Shown piece by piece: positions 1 through 9,559 of a stretch of 64,000 nucleotides of DNA (the first letter of the stretch is position 1; each line of letters begins with the position of its first letter). The notes beneath the pieces are model-generated. The model did not search any database. It worked only from the letters and a program-made list of their open reading frames with translations, and was not told the origin of the DNA. A program made the translations under genes and the position numbers. The DNA comes from an uncultured beta proteobacterium (lineage in GTDB: Bacteria > Pseudomonadota > Gammaproteobacteria > Burkholderiales > Burkholderiaceae_C), in contig CAILZB010000060.1 in NCBI GenBank assembly GCA_903838565.1, forward strand, positions 1 through 64,000. Direction: 5' to 3'.

Positions 1-108
1 CTTCAAACGCCCACGCTTATCGGCTGTATATTTTTAAAGATCTTCAACAGTTCAGAGTCTTTCAACTCCTTCCTGCTGCCTGCTTCACTGCGATCAGCGA
101 AGCCTTGA
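1..108 (-). promoter_or_regulatory. rRNA operon leader (16S gene lies beyond the left edge)
   Basis: On the minus strand this stretch reads as the transcribed leader of an rRNA operon. It contains GATCTTTAAAAA, resembling the boxA antitermination signal, followed by ATACAGCCGATAAGCGTG, a string typical just upstream of 16S rRNA in Burkholderiales. Two promoters feed it from the right. The 16S gene itself is not in the window, so the assignment rests on the leader sequence and promoter arrangement. The alternative is the leader of another highly expressed stable RNA or ribosomal operon. Confidence 0.75.
82..103 (-). other. Hairpin at the predicted 5' end of the proximal rRNA transcript
   Basis: Read on the minus strand, GCTTCGCTG and CAGTGAAGC pair over nine positions (one G-T wobble) around the four-base loop ATCG. 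The 5' arm starts about 6-7 bases after the -10 box at 109-114, so the transcript would begin with this stem-loop. A similar start-site hairpin occurs at the rplM promoter. Its role is unknown; RNA stability or start-site control is inference. Confidence 0.5.
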
Positions 109-138
109 ATTATAGCACTGAAATAAATCACCTAGCAA
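109..138 (-). promoter_or_regulatory. rRNA operon proximal promoter
   Basis: The minus strand shows a perfect -10 box TATAAT (109-114) and, with an 18-base spacer, a -35 box TTGCTA (133-138; four of six consensus bases). The sequence after the -10, TTCAAGGCTTCGCTG, is nearly repeated at the second promoter, marking a tandem pair. The predicted start is near 102. Confidence 0.65.
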
Positions 139-230
139 ATCAAGGGGTTATTAACCCCCTCATCCAACTAACTCCGCTGCATCTTCTGTTTACCGCCTCT
201 TGCGAGGCCGTTTCAGCAGCGAAGCCTTTG

Positions 231-259
231 ATTGTAGCACCATCTGCGCAGCTTGCCAG
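231..259 (-). promoter_or_regulatory. rRNA operon distal promoter
   Basis: The minus strand shows -10 TACAAT (231-236) and, 17 bases upstream, -35 CTGGCA (254-259). The -10 is followed by CAAAGGCTTCGCTG, almost the same as at the proximal promoter 120 bases downstream. A CCTC-GCAA-GAGG tetraloop hairpin lies in the transcribed part. The -35 box abuts the stop codon (260-262) of the decayed upstream gene. Confidence 0.6.
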
Positions 260-1180
260 CTATTTTTGTTCATCTCCGCCCAAGGGTAGGTCACTCCCTG
301 CATAGATCATGCTCAACGTGCTTGCCATGACCAGCGACGTGAATGCCAGACATGTATGAGGGATCCCGGCACGCATCGATTTTGTGCTCTTGGCAGGGTC
401 GCAGTGGAAACCGGGAAAACGATGTTGTCGCAATTGGAGTACCAGCAGGTGAACTTGGCGTAACGCCCTACCGGCTCGTCGCGAATGAGTTGCCGCAGCC
501 AGAGGCTGCCCTGCCGCATCTGAGCCGCGTTGAGGCTGGGCTGAACTGCGCCAGCCAAGTGCCGCGATGGGGCGTACCGGTAGTCACAACCTGGTGCACC
601 CTCGTCTCGTCGCCCGTGCGTCGAAGCCACGCCAGCGCGGCGAGCCCACCCATGCTGTGGCACACCAGCACAGGGGCCCGACCGGTCGCGGCGGTCACGC
701 GATCTACTGCCGCATCAATGAGGGGTGCGTATTCGTCGATCGAAGCCAGCACGGGCTCAGGCTCACCGCCACAAACGTGTGCTCCCGAGCGCGCAGGTTT
801 TCAAGCCAAGGCGTCCATAAGCCACGGTTGCACGCGAAACCATGAATGAACACGACGCCACGCCGTCCATTTCCGCGAAGATAGTCGGCCATTGCCCGCG
901 AACGAAAGGGTTGGCGCCAGAAGCAGACTTGGGGAGCGGATCGTGTCTCGCCCCACCAGGCTCCAACCAATTCACGCCAACGCGCTGGGCCGACAGGATC
1001 GTATCGATTCGCGCTGCGGAGCATGCAAAACTCCGCAGCCAACACCAGTGAATAGGCGGTCAAGACCAAGAAGAAACCCGACAGGGCGACAGCCGGAGAA
1101 CTCGTCCACCAAAAACACAGCCTGCCGACTGCCGCGGAAGAAAGAGACAAGGTGATGAGCTGCTGTAGTCGGGCTATCAT
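260..1180 (-). pseudogene. Decayed alpha/beta hydrolase (lipase-like), three frame breaks
   Basis: Joining three minus-strand frames gives one continuous hydrolase of about 307 codons. The first frame (1180 to about 760) has two hydrophobic N-terminal segments and the oxyanion motif VVFIHGFACNRGLW. The next (about 760 to 560) has the nucleophile elbow VLVCHSMGG and TTGTPHRGTWLA. The third (about 560 to 375) reads QGSLWLRQL and CDNIVFPVSTATL. A final shift gives GIPHTCLAFTSLV and the stop at 260-262. Breaks lie near 760, 560 and 370. The order of pieces and the total length fit an intact lipase-type ancestor. Neighbouring genes are unbroken, so real decay is more likely than sequencing error. 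It ends directly at the rRNA promoters. Confidence 0.75.
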
Positions 1181-1354
1181 GGCCGTTCCAGTGTGTGGTT
1201 GAGCTATCCGATCCGTGAGGCGTATCCAAGTTCGCTCTCATTGTCCAGCAATATGCGGCGTCGGCAGCACTTCCCCGCTGCAGATCGCGACGGTGACTTG
1301 AGCTTACAGGTTCCCCAAACGACGTGTCCTCGGGACTGCTAGACTCACGTTCCC

Positions 1355-2062
1355 ATGCGATTTCGACTGCTCCGCCGCCGCCTGACCGTCAGTGCGCCAA
1401 AGATGGCGATCAGAAGCACGCTGCCGTGGCCGCTGCGCTGGGTTGTCGTGGCCATCGTTCTGGGCTTTTGTGGCGCGATCAGTATGTGGGCGTTCGAGTT
1501 CGGCCGGGATATTGCCGGCCTGGACAGGACTTCCAAGGAAGAATTGCCGCGCTTGCGATCTGAAGTTGCCCGGTTGACGCTGGAGCGTGACAAGGCGCAA
1601 TCCATCGCCAATACGGCCGGAAGTCTGCTGGCAGCGGGGCAGGCGACGCAGGACCAGTTGGCGGCCCAAAACCGGCAATTGGAAGCGAACAACCATGCAT
1701 TGCGCGACGATCTGGGATTTTTTGAGAAGCTGCTTCCGGTATCCGGAACGGGCGGCATCGCCATCAGGGGTTTGCAGGTGGAGGTTCTCGCCGGCGCACA
1801 ACTCAAATGGCAGGTACTGGTTTTTCAGGCGGTGAAGAATCCGGCGGAGTTCTCAGGAAAACTCGACTTGACCTTCTCCGGTCTGCGAAATGGGAAGCCA
1901 TGGTCGATGGCGCTGCCCGAGTCCGAGCAAGGTCTGACGTTCAAGCAATATCGCAGGCTGGAGGGCGTGCTGGAACTCCCCGCCGATGTACTGCTCAAAA
2001 TGGCATCAGCACGAATCATGGATGGCTCGACCGTGCGGGCGGCCCAGACCGTCAAACTCTAA
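1355..2062 (+). CDS. DUF6776 family membrane-anchored coiled-coil protein
   Basis: A 235-residue protein with a basic N-terminus, one membrane span at about residues 28-48 (WVVVAIVLGFCGAISMWAF), and a predicted coiled coil (about 60-125) rich in leucine, glutamate and glutamine. A beta-rich C-terminal domain (about 130-235) lies outside the inner membrane. This arrangement fits DUF6776, whose function is unknown. The bactofilin gene follows 22 bases later, suggesting co-transcription and a possible link to the cell-shape scaffold. The start was chosen because the family normally begins with a basic segment before the span, although no good ribosome site precedes it. A later ATG at 1403 is possible. 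Confidence 0.8.
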   Translation: MRFRLLRRRLTVSAPKMAIRSTLPWPLRWVVVAIVLGFCGAISMWAFEFGRDIAGLDRTSKEELPRLRSEVARLTLERDKAQSIANTAGSLLAAGQATQDQLAAQNRQLEANNHALRDDLGFFEKLLPVSGTGGIAIRGLQVEVLAGAQLKWQVLVFQAVKNPAEFSGKLDLTFSGLRNGKPWSMALPESEQGLTFKQYRRLEGVLELPADVLLKMASARIMDGSTVRAAQTVKL

Positions 2063-2084
2063 GCCAAGCAACAAAGGAGTTCTC

Positions 2085-2480
2085 ATGTTTGCAAAGAAGA
2101 AACAGCCGCCGATCAAAAGTCTGATTGCCCATGGAAGTGAAATCCATGGCAGCCTCAAATTCACCGATGGCTTGCGCATTGATGGCGCCGTCGTCGGCGA
2201 CGTTGTCGCGGCCACCGAGCGCCCCAGCATTTTGGTGATTTCTGAAACGGCAAGCGTGACCGGCGAGATCCATGCGGACCACGTCATCGTGAACGGACGC
2301 GTGACCGGGCCAATGCACGTGCGCAGCTTGCTGGAGGTTCAACCAAAGGCGCGAATCGAAGGCGATGTGTACTACACGGGGTTGGAGATGCACTTGGGCG
2401 CTGTCATCCATGGACGTCTGGTGGCGCATTTGGCGAGCGAGGAAAAGCCCACACTGAAATTGGCGGCAAACAATGCTTAG
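2085..2480 (+). CDS. Bactofilin family polymer-forming protein
   Basis: A 131-residue protein made almost entirely of a bactofilin beta-helix. Short repeats of the type IDGAVVGDV, VTGEIHADHVIV, VTGPMHVRSLLEV and IEGDVYYTGLEM run from about residue 20 to 115, after a basic tail (MFAKKKQPPIKSLI). Bactofilins form nucleotide-independent filaments that position cell-wall enzymes or chemosensory clusters. AAAGGAG precedes the ATG by six bases. It is probably co-transcribed with the upstream DUF6776 gene. A longer in-frame upstream extension overlaps that gene and lacks family features. Confidence 0.92.
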   Translation: MFAKKKQPPIKSLIAHGSEIHGSLKFTDGLRIDGAVVGDVVAATERPSILVISETASVTGEIHADHVIVNGRVTGPMHVRSLLEVQPKARIEGDVYYTGLEMHLGAVIHGRLVAHLASEEKPTLKLAANNA

Positions 2481-2535
2481 ACAAAGTTTTCAGTGATTTA
2501 CAGTACCATTTGCCATATCCCATTAGGAGTCACCC

Positions 2536-2901
2536 ATGAATGCAGTCGCTGAGAACCTTCAGACCGAGATGCCCGCCCCCATCCTTTTCACGGACAGTGC
2601 GGCCGCGAAGGTGGCTGACTTGATCGCCGAAGAAGGAAATCCGGATCTGAAGCTGCGTGTGTTCGTTCAGGGTGGTGGCTGCTCTGGCTTCCAGTACGGT
2701 TTCACCTTCGATGAAGTGACGAACGAAGACGATACGACCATGACCAAGAACGGCGTGTCGCTGCTGATCGATGCCATGAGCTATCAATATCTGGTCGGTG
2801 CCGAGATCGACTACAAGGAAGACCTGCAGGGTGCGCAGTTCGTCATCAAGAACCCGAACGCGACCACGACCTGCGGCTGCGGCTCCAGCTTTTCTGGCTG
2901 A
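2536..2901 (+). CDS. erpA: Iron-sulfur cluster insertion protein ErpA
   Basis: A 121-residue A-type carrier that hands Fe-S clusters to target enzymes. The three cluster cysteines are present: Cys49 in [11 protein letters not shown], and Cys113 and Cys115 in [11 protein letters not shown]. The length and C-terminus are typical of ErpA in Burkholderiales. TAGGAG lies seven bases before the ATG. It sits 55 bases after the bactofilin gene and faces anmK tail to tail, with 21 bases between stops. Confidence 0.95.
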   Translation: MNAVAENLQTEMPAPILFTDSAAAKVADLIAEEGNPDLKLRVFVQGGGCSGFQYGFTFDEVTNEDDTTMTKNGVSLLIDAMSYQYLVGAEIDYKEDLQGAQFVIKNPNATTTCGCGSSFSG

Positions 2902-2922
2902 TTTCGAACTGGATCTACCTGG

Positions 2923-4044
2923 TCAGGCCGGGTAGACCGCCCCCAGGATTCGCTCAGCCCTTGCGCCGGTCACGCCGCGCAAACTGCCGGTTTCACGGCG
3001 CATCGTCTTTCTGGCGAGCCAGGCGAATGCCGCCGCTTCGACCTGTTGCGGCGGCAGGCCGTGCAGTCCCGAAGACTCCACTCGCACCGAGGGAAGCCAG
3101 CCGCCAAGCCGGTGCATCAGTTGTGCATTCATGGCTCCGCCACCACAAACGATCAGCGTCCTGCATTCGGGTGCACAGCGCTCGACTGCGGCGGCGCAGG
3201 TCATGGCGGTGAGTTCGGTCAACGTGGCCTGAACGTCCTGCGCTCGCTCCAGGAGAAGTTGGTCCAGCTTGTCCTGAAGCCACCGGGGATTGAACAAGTC
3301 CCGACCGGTACTTTTGGGTGGAGGCGCAGCGAAGAAAGGGTCACTGGCCAAACGCTCCAGCAACAGGGGCACGACCTGACCGCCTGCTGCCCACTGCCCG
3401 CCAGCGTCAAATCTTTCTCCGGTGTGAAGATGGCACCAAAAGTCCATCAAGGCGTTTCCGGGGCCACAGTCAAAACCCGTGACCGTGGTCGGTCCCGGCT
3501 CTCGCGCATCCAATACGCTCACATTCGATATCCCACCGACATTCAAGACGGCGACGGTTTGACCGAGCTGACCGAACATTTCGAGGTGAAACGCCGGCAC
3601 CAGCGGTGCTCCCTGACCGCCGGCGGCGACATCGCGGCTGCGAAAGTCTGCAATCACATCGACACCCGTCAACTCGGCCAAAAGCGCCGGGTTGTTCAAC
3701 TGGAGGGTATAGCCGCAGCCGTCAAAACACTGAGGGCGATGCCTGACGGTCTGGCCGTGGGCGCCGATCGCCAGCACTTCTGTCCGGGGCGTGCCGCTGC
3801 CTGACAGAAGTTCGTGCACCAAGCCAGCATAGAGTCGGGCCAGGGCGTTGGCCGCCAGAGCCGCTCGATGCAACTCGTCTGTTCCCGATGTATTCAGGGA
3901 CAGGAATTCCGAGCGCAGCGAGTCATCCAGCGCCGCACTGGCGTGCTGGACGACACGGGGTTTGTCTGCGGCGAAATCCACCAGTACGGCGTCCACGCCG
4001 TCCATCGACGTGCCCGACATCAGGCCAACGTATAGCTCGGACAT
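2923..4044 (-). CDS. anmK: Anhydro-N-acetylmuramic acid kinase AnmK
   Basis: A 373-residue sugar kinase that phosphorylates and opens 1,6-anhydro-MurNAc released during peptidoglycan recycling. Seen: the N-terminal phosphate-binding motif YVGLMSGTSMDGVD, the central VAVLNVGGISNVS and TGFDCGPGNALMD, and the C-terminal LIVCGGGAMNAQLM. Length equals the usual family length. It lies 51 bases downstream of the M23 peptidase gene on the same strand, so wall cleavage and recycling genes may share a transcript. Confidence 0.95.
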   Translation of the reverse strand: MSELYVGLMSGTSMDGVDAVLVDFAADKPRVVQHASAALDDSLRSEFLSLNTSGTDELHRAALAANALARLYAGLVHELLSGSGTPRTEVLAIGAHGQTVRHRPQCFDGCGYTLQLNNPALLAELTGVDVIADFRSRDVAAGGQGAPLVPAFHLEMFGQLGQTVAVLNVGGISNVSVLDAREPGPTTVTGFDCGPGNALMDFWCHLHTGERFDAGGQWAAGGQVVPLLLERLASDPFFAAPPPKSTGRDLFNPRWLQDKLDQLLLERAQDVQATLTELTAMTCAAAVERCAPECRTLIVCGGGAMNAQLMHRLGGWLPSVRVESSGLHGLPPQQVEAAAFAWLARKTMRRETGSLRGVTGARAERILGAVYPA

Positions 4045-4095
4045 GGATGCGTGGTTTGCGACGTCAATCGCGATAGGGCGCCCGAAAGTGCCGCC

Positions 4096-5436
4096 CTACT
4101 GGGCGCTGGCGACCTGCATCGTCGCCGTCGTCGCCAATTGCATCCGCGTGGAGGCGGCCAGCGCGGCGAACGCCGGCCGGGCCGTAGCCGAGACCGGGAT
4201 GGTTTCACTTTGGCGCGCAACCGTCAGCGGGTCCTGGTATTTGCCGTTGACGCGAAATTCAAAGTGCAAATGCGGCCCCGTGGCCCAGCCCGTCGCACCG
4301 ACTGCGCCGAGGTTCTGCCCCTGGGCAATGCTTTGTCCGCGCTGGACGCTGATCTTGCTCAGGTGCGCGTAAACCGTGGTTTGGTTGTTGCGGTGCTTCA
4401 CGATGACGACATTCCCGAAGCCGTTTTGAACCCCGGCAAAATCCACCACACCGTCACCCACGCTACGCACCGGTGTTCCCGTGGGCGCTGCGTAATCCAC
4501 ACCCTGATGCGCCAGCCACTTTTGCAGGATCGGGTGGAAGCGCATCTTGAAGCCGCTGGTGATGCGCGAGAACTGCACTGGCGACGCGAGGTAGGCGCGG
4601 CGCAATGATTGCCCATCCAGCGTGTAGTAGCCGCCCTTTTGACCGGGCTCCTGGAACCACATCGCCTGCAAAGTCTTGCCGTTGTTGACAAACTCGGCCG
4701 CCAGCACACGCCCGGAGCGCATGGGTTCGCCGTCTGCTTCCAGGGCTTCATAAACCAGCGAGAAGCGATCACCCTTGCGCAGGGCCCGATGGAAATCGAT
4801 ATCGCCGGAAAAAATTTCCGCCAGTTGCGTGGCGACTGAGTCGGGAATGCGGGCATCGTCCGTGGCGGCAAACAACGAAGAACGAATGACGCCACTGGCA
4901 AGGCGAGTGGAAGCCGACAAGGCAGCGGTTTCAACGTGTGCCGCAAAGCTGTTGCCCGAGCGGTCGATCACCAATCGATTGAACTGCCCCTCGTCCTCGG
5001 CGTTCCATCTTGCCGTCAACCGAAGCAGCGTTGCCGAACCGCTGGCTTCAGCGGTGACCGTTCTACCCGAGCGCCCCAGGACGTTCTTGCGCGTGAGCGC
5101 GTCGTGACGCAGGAAGTCTGCCGCCTGCGCGTCGTCGATGCCAAGCCGTTTGAGCAGGCTTTCTGCGGTGTCGGTGGCGCGCGTCGTCTCCGAGCGAAAC
5201 AGGTTGACCGACTGAATCGCCAGTTGCTCTTCCTGGGTCTGGAGCGGCAAGGCAGAAACCTCTTCCAACACCTGATGCACCGGCAGATTGGCCGCGTCCG
5301 GCGCAAAGGAAGCGACCGCAAACGCGCCGCTTGCGGCGCCCAGCAGCACCACCGCAACCGCGGCCGTCATCCGCTTGGGATGGCGTTTCAATACGGAAAC
5401 GAGGCCCGTTATGAGGGCCTGGAAAATTTCATTCAA
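4096..5436 (-). CDS. M23 family murein endopeptidase, membrane anchored
   Basis: A 446-residue LytM-type metallopeptidase expected to cleave peptidoglycan cross-links in the periplasm. Order: basic N-terminus, one membrane span (about 23-45), a MepM-like N-terminal region (about 80-270), and the M23 catalytic domain (about 290-400). The zinc ligands are visible as His310 and Asp314 in [11 protein letters not shown], and His389 and His391 in GPHLHFEF. An alanine- and threonine-rich tail follows. The gene is divergent from tyrS and upstream of anmK on the same strand, a pairing common in Burkholderiales. Confidence 0.92.
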   Translation of the reverse strand: MNEIFQALITGLVSVLKRHPKRMTAAVAVVLLGAASGAFAVASFAPDAANLPVHQVLEEVSALPLQTQEEQLAIQSVNLFRSETTRATDTAESLLKRLGIDDAQAADFLRHDALTRKNVLGRSGRTVTAEASGSATLLRLTARWNAEDEGQFNRLVIDRSGNSFAAHVETAALSASTRLASGVIRSSLFAATDDARIPDSVATQLAEIFSGDIDFHRALRKGDRFSLVYEALEADGEPMRSGRVLAAEFVNNGKTLQAMWFQEPGQKGGYYTLDGQSLRRAYLASPVQFSRITSGFKMRFHPILQKWLAHQGVDYAAPTGTPVRSVGDGVVDFAGVQNGFGNVVIVKHRNNQTTVYAHLSKISVQRGQSIAQGQNLGAVGATGWATGPHLHFEFRVNGKYQDPLTVARQSETIPVSATARPAFAALAASTRMQLATTATMQVASAQ

Positions 5437-5486
5437 AGCAAGAATTCCTGATGCATTGAGGCTGTTGCCGGGAGCGGTTTCAACTG

Positions 5487-5501
5487 GAGTCCGACGGACT
5501 C
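5487..5501. promoter_or_regulatory. Perfect 15-base palindrome between divergent genes
   Basis: GAGTCCG-A-CGGACTC is a perfect inverted repeat, seven bases per arm, in the 169-base gap between the M23 peptidase and tyrS. It lies upstream of both genes and is not followed by a T-run, so an operator or RNA hairpin is more plausible than a terminator. No regulator can be named. Confidence 0.4.
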
Positions 5502-5543
5502 AGGGAACGGTGCCGGCACAGCCAAGGAAGCGCCAACTAAAAT

Positions 5544-5571
5544 CTGACGCTGCGGCTGCGCCCAGTATAGC
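5544..5571 (+). promoter_or_regulatory. Candidate tyrS promoter
   Basis: CTGACG (5544-5549) and TATAGC (5566-5571) are separated by 16 bases and lie 34 bases before the tyrS ATG. The -35 and -10 boxes each match consensus at four of six bases. This is a pattern match only. Confidence 0.4.
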
Positions 5572-5605
5572 GGTGTCAAGCCCCCGCACATCTGAAGAAA
5601 CCCTT

Positions 5606-6850
5606 ATGAATCAAGCAACTCATCCTCCTTTTTCTGTAACTGACCGTGTCCTGGAAGCGATGGCCGTGAGCTTGCGCGGCAGCGAAGAACTGATCCCACA
5701 GGACGATTGGTTGAAGAAATTGGCCCGATCCGAGGCGACCGGCAAGCCACTGCGCATCAAGCTGGGGCTGGACCCGACGGCGCCCGACATCCATCTGGGC
5801 CATACCGTGGTGCTGAACAAGATGCGCCAGTTGCAGAACCTGGGGCACCAGGTGATCTTCCTGATCGGCGACTTCACCAGCCTGATTGGCGACCCATCGG
5901 GGCGCAACACGACGCGGCCACCGCTAACGGCCGAGCAAATCAAGGTCAACGCCGAAACCTATTACCGTCAGGCGAGCATGGTACTGGACCCAAGCCGGAC
6001 CGAAATTCGCTACAACAGCGAATGGAGTGACCCTTTGGGAGCCCGCGGCATGATTCAACTTGCGGCCAAATACAACGTGGCGCGCATGATGGAGCGCGAC
6101 GACTTCAACAAGCGCTTCAAGGAAGGCCGCACCATCTCCGTGCACGAATTTCTGTATCCGCTGATGCAGGGTTACGACTCGGTGGCGCTGAAAAGCGATC
6201 TGGAACTGGGCGGAACCGATCAGAAGTTCAACCTGTTGGTGGGCCGTCACTTACAGGCAGAGTACGGTCAGGAGCCGCAGTGCATCTTGACGATGCCGTT
6301 GCTAGAGGGGCTGGACGGCATCGAAAAGATGAGCAAGAGCAAGAACAACTACGTCGGCATTTCGGAGGACGCCAACACCATGTTCGCCAAGGTGTTGAGC
6401 ATCTCGGATGAGTTGATGTGGCGCTGGTTCACGCTGCTCAGCTTCAGGAGCGAAGCTGAAATCGCGCTCCTCAGGGCCGAGGTTCAAGGCGGCCGCAACC
6501 CCAAAGATGCCAAGGTGGCGCTGGCCAAGGAGATCACGGCGCGCTTTCATTCATCGGCGGCCGCAGACGCTGCGGAGCAGGATTTCGTGAATCGCAGCAA
6601 GGGCGGCGTCCCGGACCAGATCCCCGAACTGTCCCTGCCACTGGGTGAAGGCATTTCTTCGATCGGCGTCGCTGCGCTGCTGAAGATGGCCGGCCTGGTG
6701 GCCTCCAGCAGCGAAGGCAATCGATTGATCGACGGCGGTGGTGTGCGTGTGGATTCGAGCGTCGTGAGCGACAAGGGCCTCAAGCTGGGGCGCGGCGCTT
6801 ACGTGCTGCAGGTCGGGAAACGCAAGTTTGTGCGCGTGACCTTGGACTGA
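5606..6850 (+). CDS. tyrS: Tyrosyl-tRNA synthetase
   Basis: A 414-residue class I synthetase that attaches tyrosine to tRNA. The HIGH-type motif is HLGH at 63-66 and the second signature is the canonical KMSKS (in [13 protein letters not shown]), placing it in the KMSKS-bearing bacterial branch. A C-terminal S4 RNA-binding domain is visible around [15 protein letters not shown] and ends at the stop. A much longer upstream reading frame exists but overlaps the divergent M23 gene. The ATG at 5606 gives the expected N-terminus ([15 protein letters not shown]). Confidence 0.96.
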   Translation: MNQATHPPFSVTDRVLEAMAVSLRGSEELIPQDDWLKKLARSEATGKPLRIKLGLDPTAPDIHLGHTVVLNKMRQLQNLGHQVIFLIGDFTSLIGDPSGRNTTRPPLTAEQIKVNAETYYRQASMVLDPSRTEIRYNSEWSDPLGARGMIQLAAKYNVARMMERDDFNKRFKEGRTISVHEFLYPLMQGYDSVALKSDLELGGTDQKFNLLVGRHLQAEYGQEPQCILTMPLLEGLDGIEKMSKSKNNYVGISEDANTMFAKVLSISDELMWRWFTLLSFRSEAEIALLRAEVQGGRNPKDAKVALAKEITARFHSSAAADAAEQDFVNRSKGGVPDQIPELSLPLGEGISSIGVAALLKMAGLVASSSEGNRLIDGGGVRVDSSVVSDKGLKLGRGAYVLQVGKRKFVRVTLD

Positions 6851-6851
6851 A

Positions 6852-7814
6852 TCAGGCGTTGAAGACAACGCCCGCGACGCGCGTGGCAGCCCCGGCCCGC
6901 ACCAGGTCCACGATCAATGCGTCTATCCATTGCTCCAAGGCCATTTCGGAAAAATAGCGCCGCTGCACCAGTCCCAGGTACGGCGTCGATTGGCACCAGG
7001 CGACCATCAGGTCCATGCTGATTCGCTGAACTTCCAGCAGCTTGAATTTGAGCAGCACCTTGGCCGCGTACTGGGCGTGCTTGGTCGGGTCGCTGGCGAA
7101 GCCTTCCAGACGTTTTCGAGCCCAAGCGAGCGACTTGGCAACAGCGGGAAAGGCCCTGCCGTGCCCCGGAATGACGATGCGCGGTTCGAGCGCCTCGATC
7201 ACATCCAGCGTGGCGCCGACTTCGTCGAACGCACTTGCGCCCTCCAACTCCGGGAACACCACGCCGAACCCCTTTTCCCACAGGGCGTCACCTGAAATCA
7301 GGGTGCGCGATCGGGGTTCAAACAACATGACCGCGTGCGGGTCATGCCCGGGTGCCGCATGAATCTGCCACAGGGCATCGGCCAGTTCCAGTTCCTGTCC
7401 CGGTTCGAGCACAGCGCTGAAAGAAAATTGCGGGCACTGCTGTCCGGTCGACTTGTAGCTCAGCGCTTCGTCATCCCAGGGCACGACGTAGGTCGATTGC
7501 CCCGACGGAATCCTTGTGGTCATGCGCGGATAGCGCTGTTGCAGCCCAGCATTGCCACCGCAGTGGTCGCTGTGCAGGTGGGTGTTGATCAGCTGGTCCA
7601 GGGCTCGGTCCCCCAGGCGCTGCCCAAGCAGCATCAGCGTTTGCGCTGCGTGTGTGCAGTAGCCGCTGTCCACCAGCACGGACTGCTCTTTGCCCCGGAG
7701 CAGGATGCTGTTGGACGACAGCCAGCCGCGCTCGAACACCGTGATCCCGGGCGGCAAGCTGGCCTCAGCCTCCATCAGACGCGGCGCTGCTGACGGCAGA
7801 AAAAGGTCGGCCAC
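6852..7814 (-). CDS. Metallo-beta-lactamase-fold hydrolase
   Basis: About 320 residues with the full MBL metal site: HLHSDH (His79, His81, Asp83, His84 counted from the GTG start), a later histidine in AAPGHDPHAV, aspartate in ISGDALW, and PGHGRAF. The C-terminal third (ARKRLEGFASDP and following) is helical, as in thiolesterase- or glyoxalase-II-like members. The substrate is not evident; placement directly after the acyl-CoA ligase suggests a thioester. The start is uncertain: GTG 7814, preceded by GAAGG, begins just after the ligase stop; ATG 7865 would overlap the ligase by 44 bases; ATG 7775 is also possible. It meets tyrS tail to tail with one base between. Confidence 0.85.
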   Translation of the reverse strand: MADLFLPSAAPRLMEAEASLPPGITVFERGWLSSNSILLRGKEQSVLVDSGYCTHAAQTLMLLGQRLGDRALDQLINTHLHSDHCGGNAGLQQRYPRMTTRIPSGQSTYVVPWDDEALSYKSTGQQCPQFSFSAVLEPGQELELADALWQIHAAPGHDPHAVMLFEPRSRTLISGDALWEKGFGVVFPELEGASAFDEVGATLDVIEALEPRIVIPGHGRAFPAVAKSLAWARKRLEGFASDPTKHAQYAAKVLLKFKLLEVQRISMDLMVAWCQSTPYLGLVQRRYFSEMALEQWIDALIVDLVRAGAATRVAGVVFNA

Positions 7815-7821
7815 ACGGCCT

Positions 7822-9507
7822 TCATTTGCCGCTGCGCAGTTCGCGCCGCAGGATTTTTCCGACATTGGTCTTGGGCAGCTCGTCCCGAAACTCGATGTAT
7901 TTTGGGTGCTTGTAGCCGGTCAGGTTCTGCCGGCAGTATTTCGCCACGTCGTCCTCGGTGAGCGTGGGGTCGTTCTTCACCAGGAAGACCTTGATCGCCT
8001 CGCCCTGCTTGTCATCCGGTACGCCAACCGCGGCGCATTCCACCACGCCAGGGCACAGGGAAATGATGTTTTCGAGCTCGTTGGGGTAGACGTTGAAGCC
8101 GCTGACATTGATCATGTCCTTCTTGCGGTCCACGATCTTCGTGTAACCGTTCTCATCCATGATGCCGATGTCGCCGGTGCGCATGAAGCCGTCCGCGGTG
8201 AAGGCCTTGCGCGTCTCCTCCACCTGCTTGTAGTAGCCTGTCATCACATTCGGGCCCCGGATGCAGATCTCACCGGATTCCCCCTGCGGCAGGGAATTTC
8301 CGTCGTCGTCCTTGATGGCGATGTCGATGCTGGGCAGAGGCAGGCCGATGCTGCCGGTGAACTGCGAATTGGTGACGGGATTGTTGGTGCCGATGGCGCA
8401 GGTTTCGCTCATGCCCCAACCCTCGATCATCGGGCTGCCTGTGGTTTTCAGCCATTGCTGAGCCGTCCCTTCGGACGCGGCCATGCCTCCCGCCTGGGAC
8501 ACGCACAGGCTGGAGAAATCGACCGACTTGAATTGGGGGTGCTGCAACAGTGCGTTGAACAGCGTGTTGACCGCCGGCAGCATGTGAAACGGGCGCTGCT
8601 TCAGGACTTCGACGAACTTGCCGAAGTCGCGCGGATTGGGGATGAGCGTCAGATGTGAGCCCTGGCGGATGGCCAGCAGGCACAGGGTCAGTGCAAAGAT
8701 GTGATACAGGGGCAGTGCCGCGATGCTGTTGATCTTGCTGACGTCTCCCACACGGCCCATCGCCGGGGTGAACCAGGCCTCTGCCTGGAGCACCGCTGCC
8801 ACAATATTGCGGTGGGTCAGCACCGCACCTTTGGACAAACCGGTGGTTCCCCCGGTGTATTGAAGAAATGCGATCGAATCCAGTGTGCTCGCTCCGGACT
8901 TGAGCGTCATGCTCTTGCCTTCTGCCAAAACGCGCGCAAACGGCGTCACGCTGCGACCCTCACCCACGGGCAGCTTGTAGGCAGGGACCATCTTGGCCAG
9001 GTGGCGCACCGCAAAAGTGATCCACCGGCCATACCAGAAGCCCAGCAACTCGCCCATGGACGCCATCACCACGTGCTTCACGGACGTGCGCTCGATCACC
9101 TCCTCCAGCGTATGCGCAAAGTTTTCCAGGATGACGATGGCGCTGGCTTCGGAGTCACGTAGCTGGTGTTCAAGTTCCCGGGGTGTGTACAGCGGGTTGA
9201 CGTTGACGCAGGTGTAGCCGGCGCGCAGCACGCCCGCCATGGTGACCGCGAACTGCGGCACATTGGGCAACATGATGGCGACCCGTGCCCCCGGCTCCAG
9301 CCCCAGTCCCTGCAGCCACGCACCCAAGGCGGCCGAATAGGCATCAAGCTGGCGATAAGACATCCACTGGTTCATGCAAACCGAAAACGGCTTGTCCGCA
9401 TTGCGTTTGAACGATTCTTCCAGAAGGTGTGTGAGCGATTGACATGAACCGGGGTCAATGTCGTGCGGCACGCCTGGGGGGTAGCTCTTGAGCCAGTATT
9501 TTTCCAT
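7822..9507 (-). CDS. fadD: Long-chain fatty acid-CoA ligase
   Basis: A 561-residue adenylate-forming enzyme that activates fatty acids to acyl-CoA. Seen: the ATP motif LQYTGGTTGLSKGAV, the GWGMSET region, the FACS-type TGDIGIMDENGYTKIVDR, and the C-terminal lysine loop KTNVGKILRRELR. The N-terminus MEKYWLKSYPPGVPHDI is typical for FadD in Burkholderiales. An in-frame extension to 9666 runs into the upstream gene and carries no family sequence, so ATG 9507 was chosen. It overlaps or abuts the MBL hydrolase gene, suggesting one transcript. Confidence 0.93.
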   Translation of the reverse strand: MEKYWLKSYPPGVPHDIDPGSCQSLTHLLEESFKRNADKPFSVCMNQWMSYRQLDAYSAALGAWLQGLGLEPGARVAIMLPNVPQFAVTMAGVLRAGYTCVNVNPLYTPRELEHQLRDSEASAIVILENFAHTLEEVIERTSVKHVVMASMGELLGFWYGRWITFAVRHLAKMVPAYKLPVGEGRSVTPFARVLAEGKSMTLKSGASTLDSIAFLQYTGGTTGLSKGAVLTHRNIVAAVLQAEAWFTPAMGRVGDVSKINSIAALPLYHIFALTLCLLAIRQGSHLTLIPNPRDFGKFVEVLKQRPFHMLPAVNTLFNALLQHPQFKSVDFSSLCVSQAGGMAASEGTAQQWLKTTGSPMIEGWGMSETCAIGTNNPVTNSQFTGSIGLPLPSIDIAIKDDDGNSLPQGESGEICIRGPNVMTGYYKQVEETRKAFTADGFMRTGDIGIMDENGYTKIVDRKKDMINVSGFNVYPNELENIISLCPGVVECAAVGVPDDKQGEAIKVFLVKNDPTLTEDDVAKYCRQNLTGYKHPKYIEFRDELPKTNVGKILRRELRSGK

Positions 9508-9559
9508 GTTCCCTGTCCTTGATGGAACGATGATTGTGCCGCCGGATGGGCAGCCGCCG

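Noticed and set aside
343-849. Plus-strand frames over the lipase remnant
   Set aside because: Their translation lacks any family sequence, while the minus strand shows hydrolase motifs in order.
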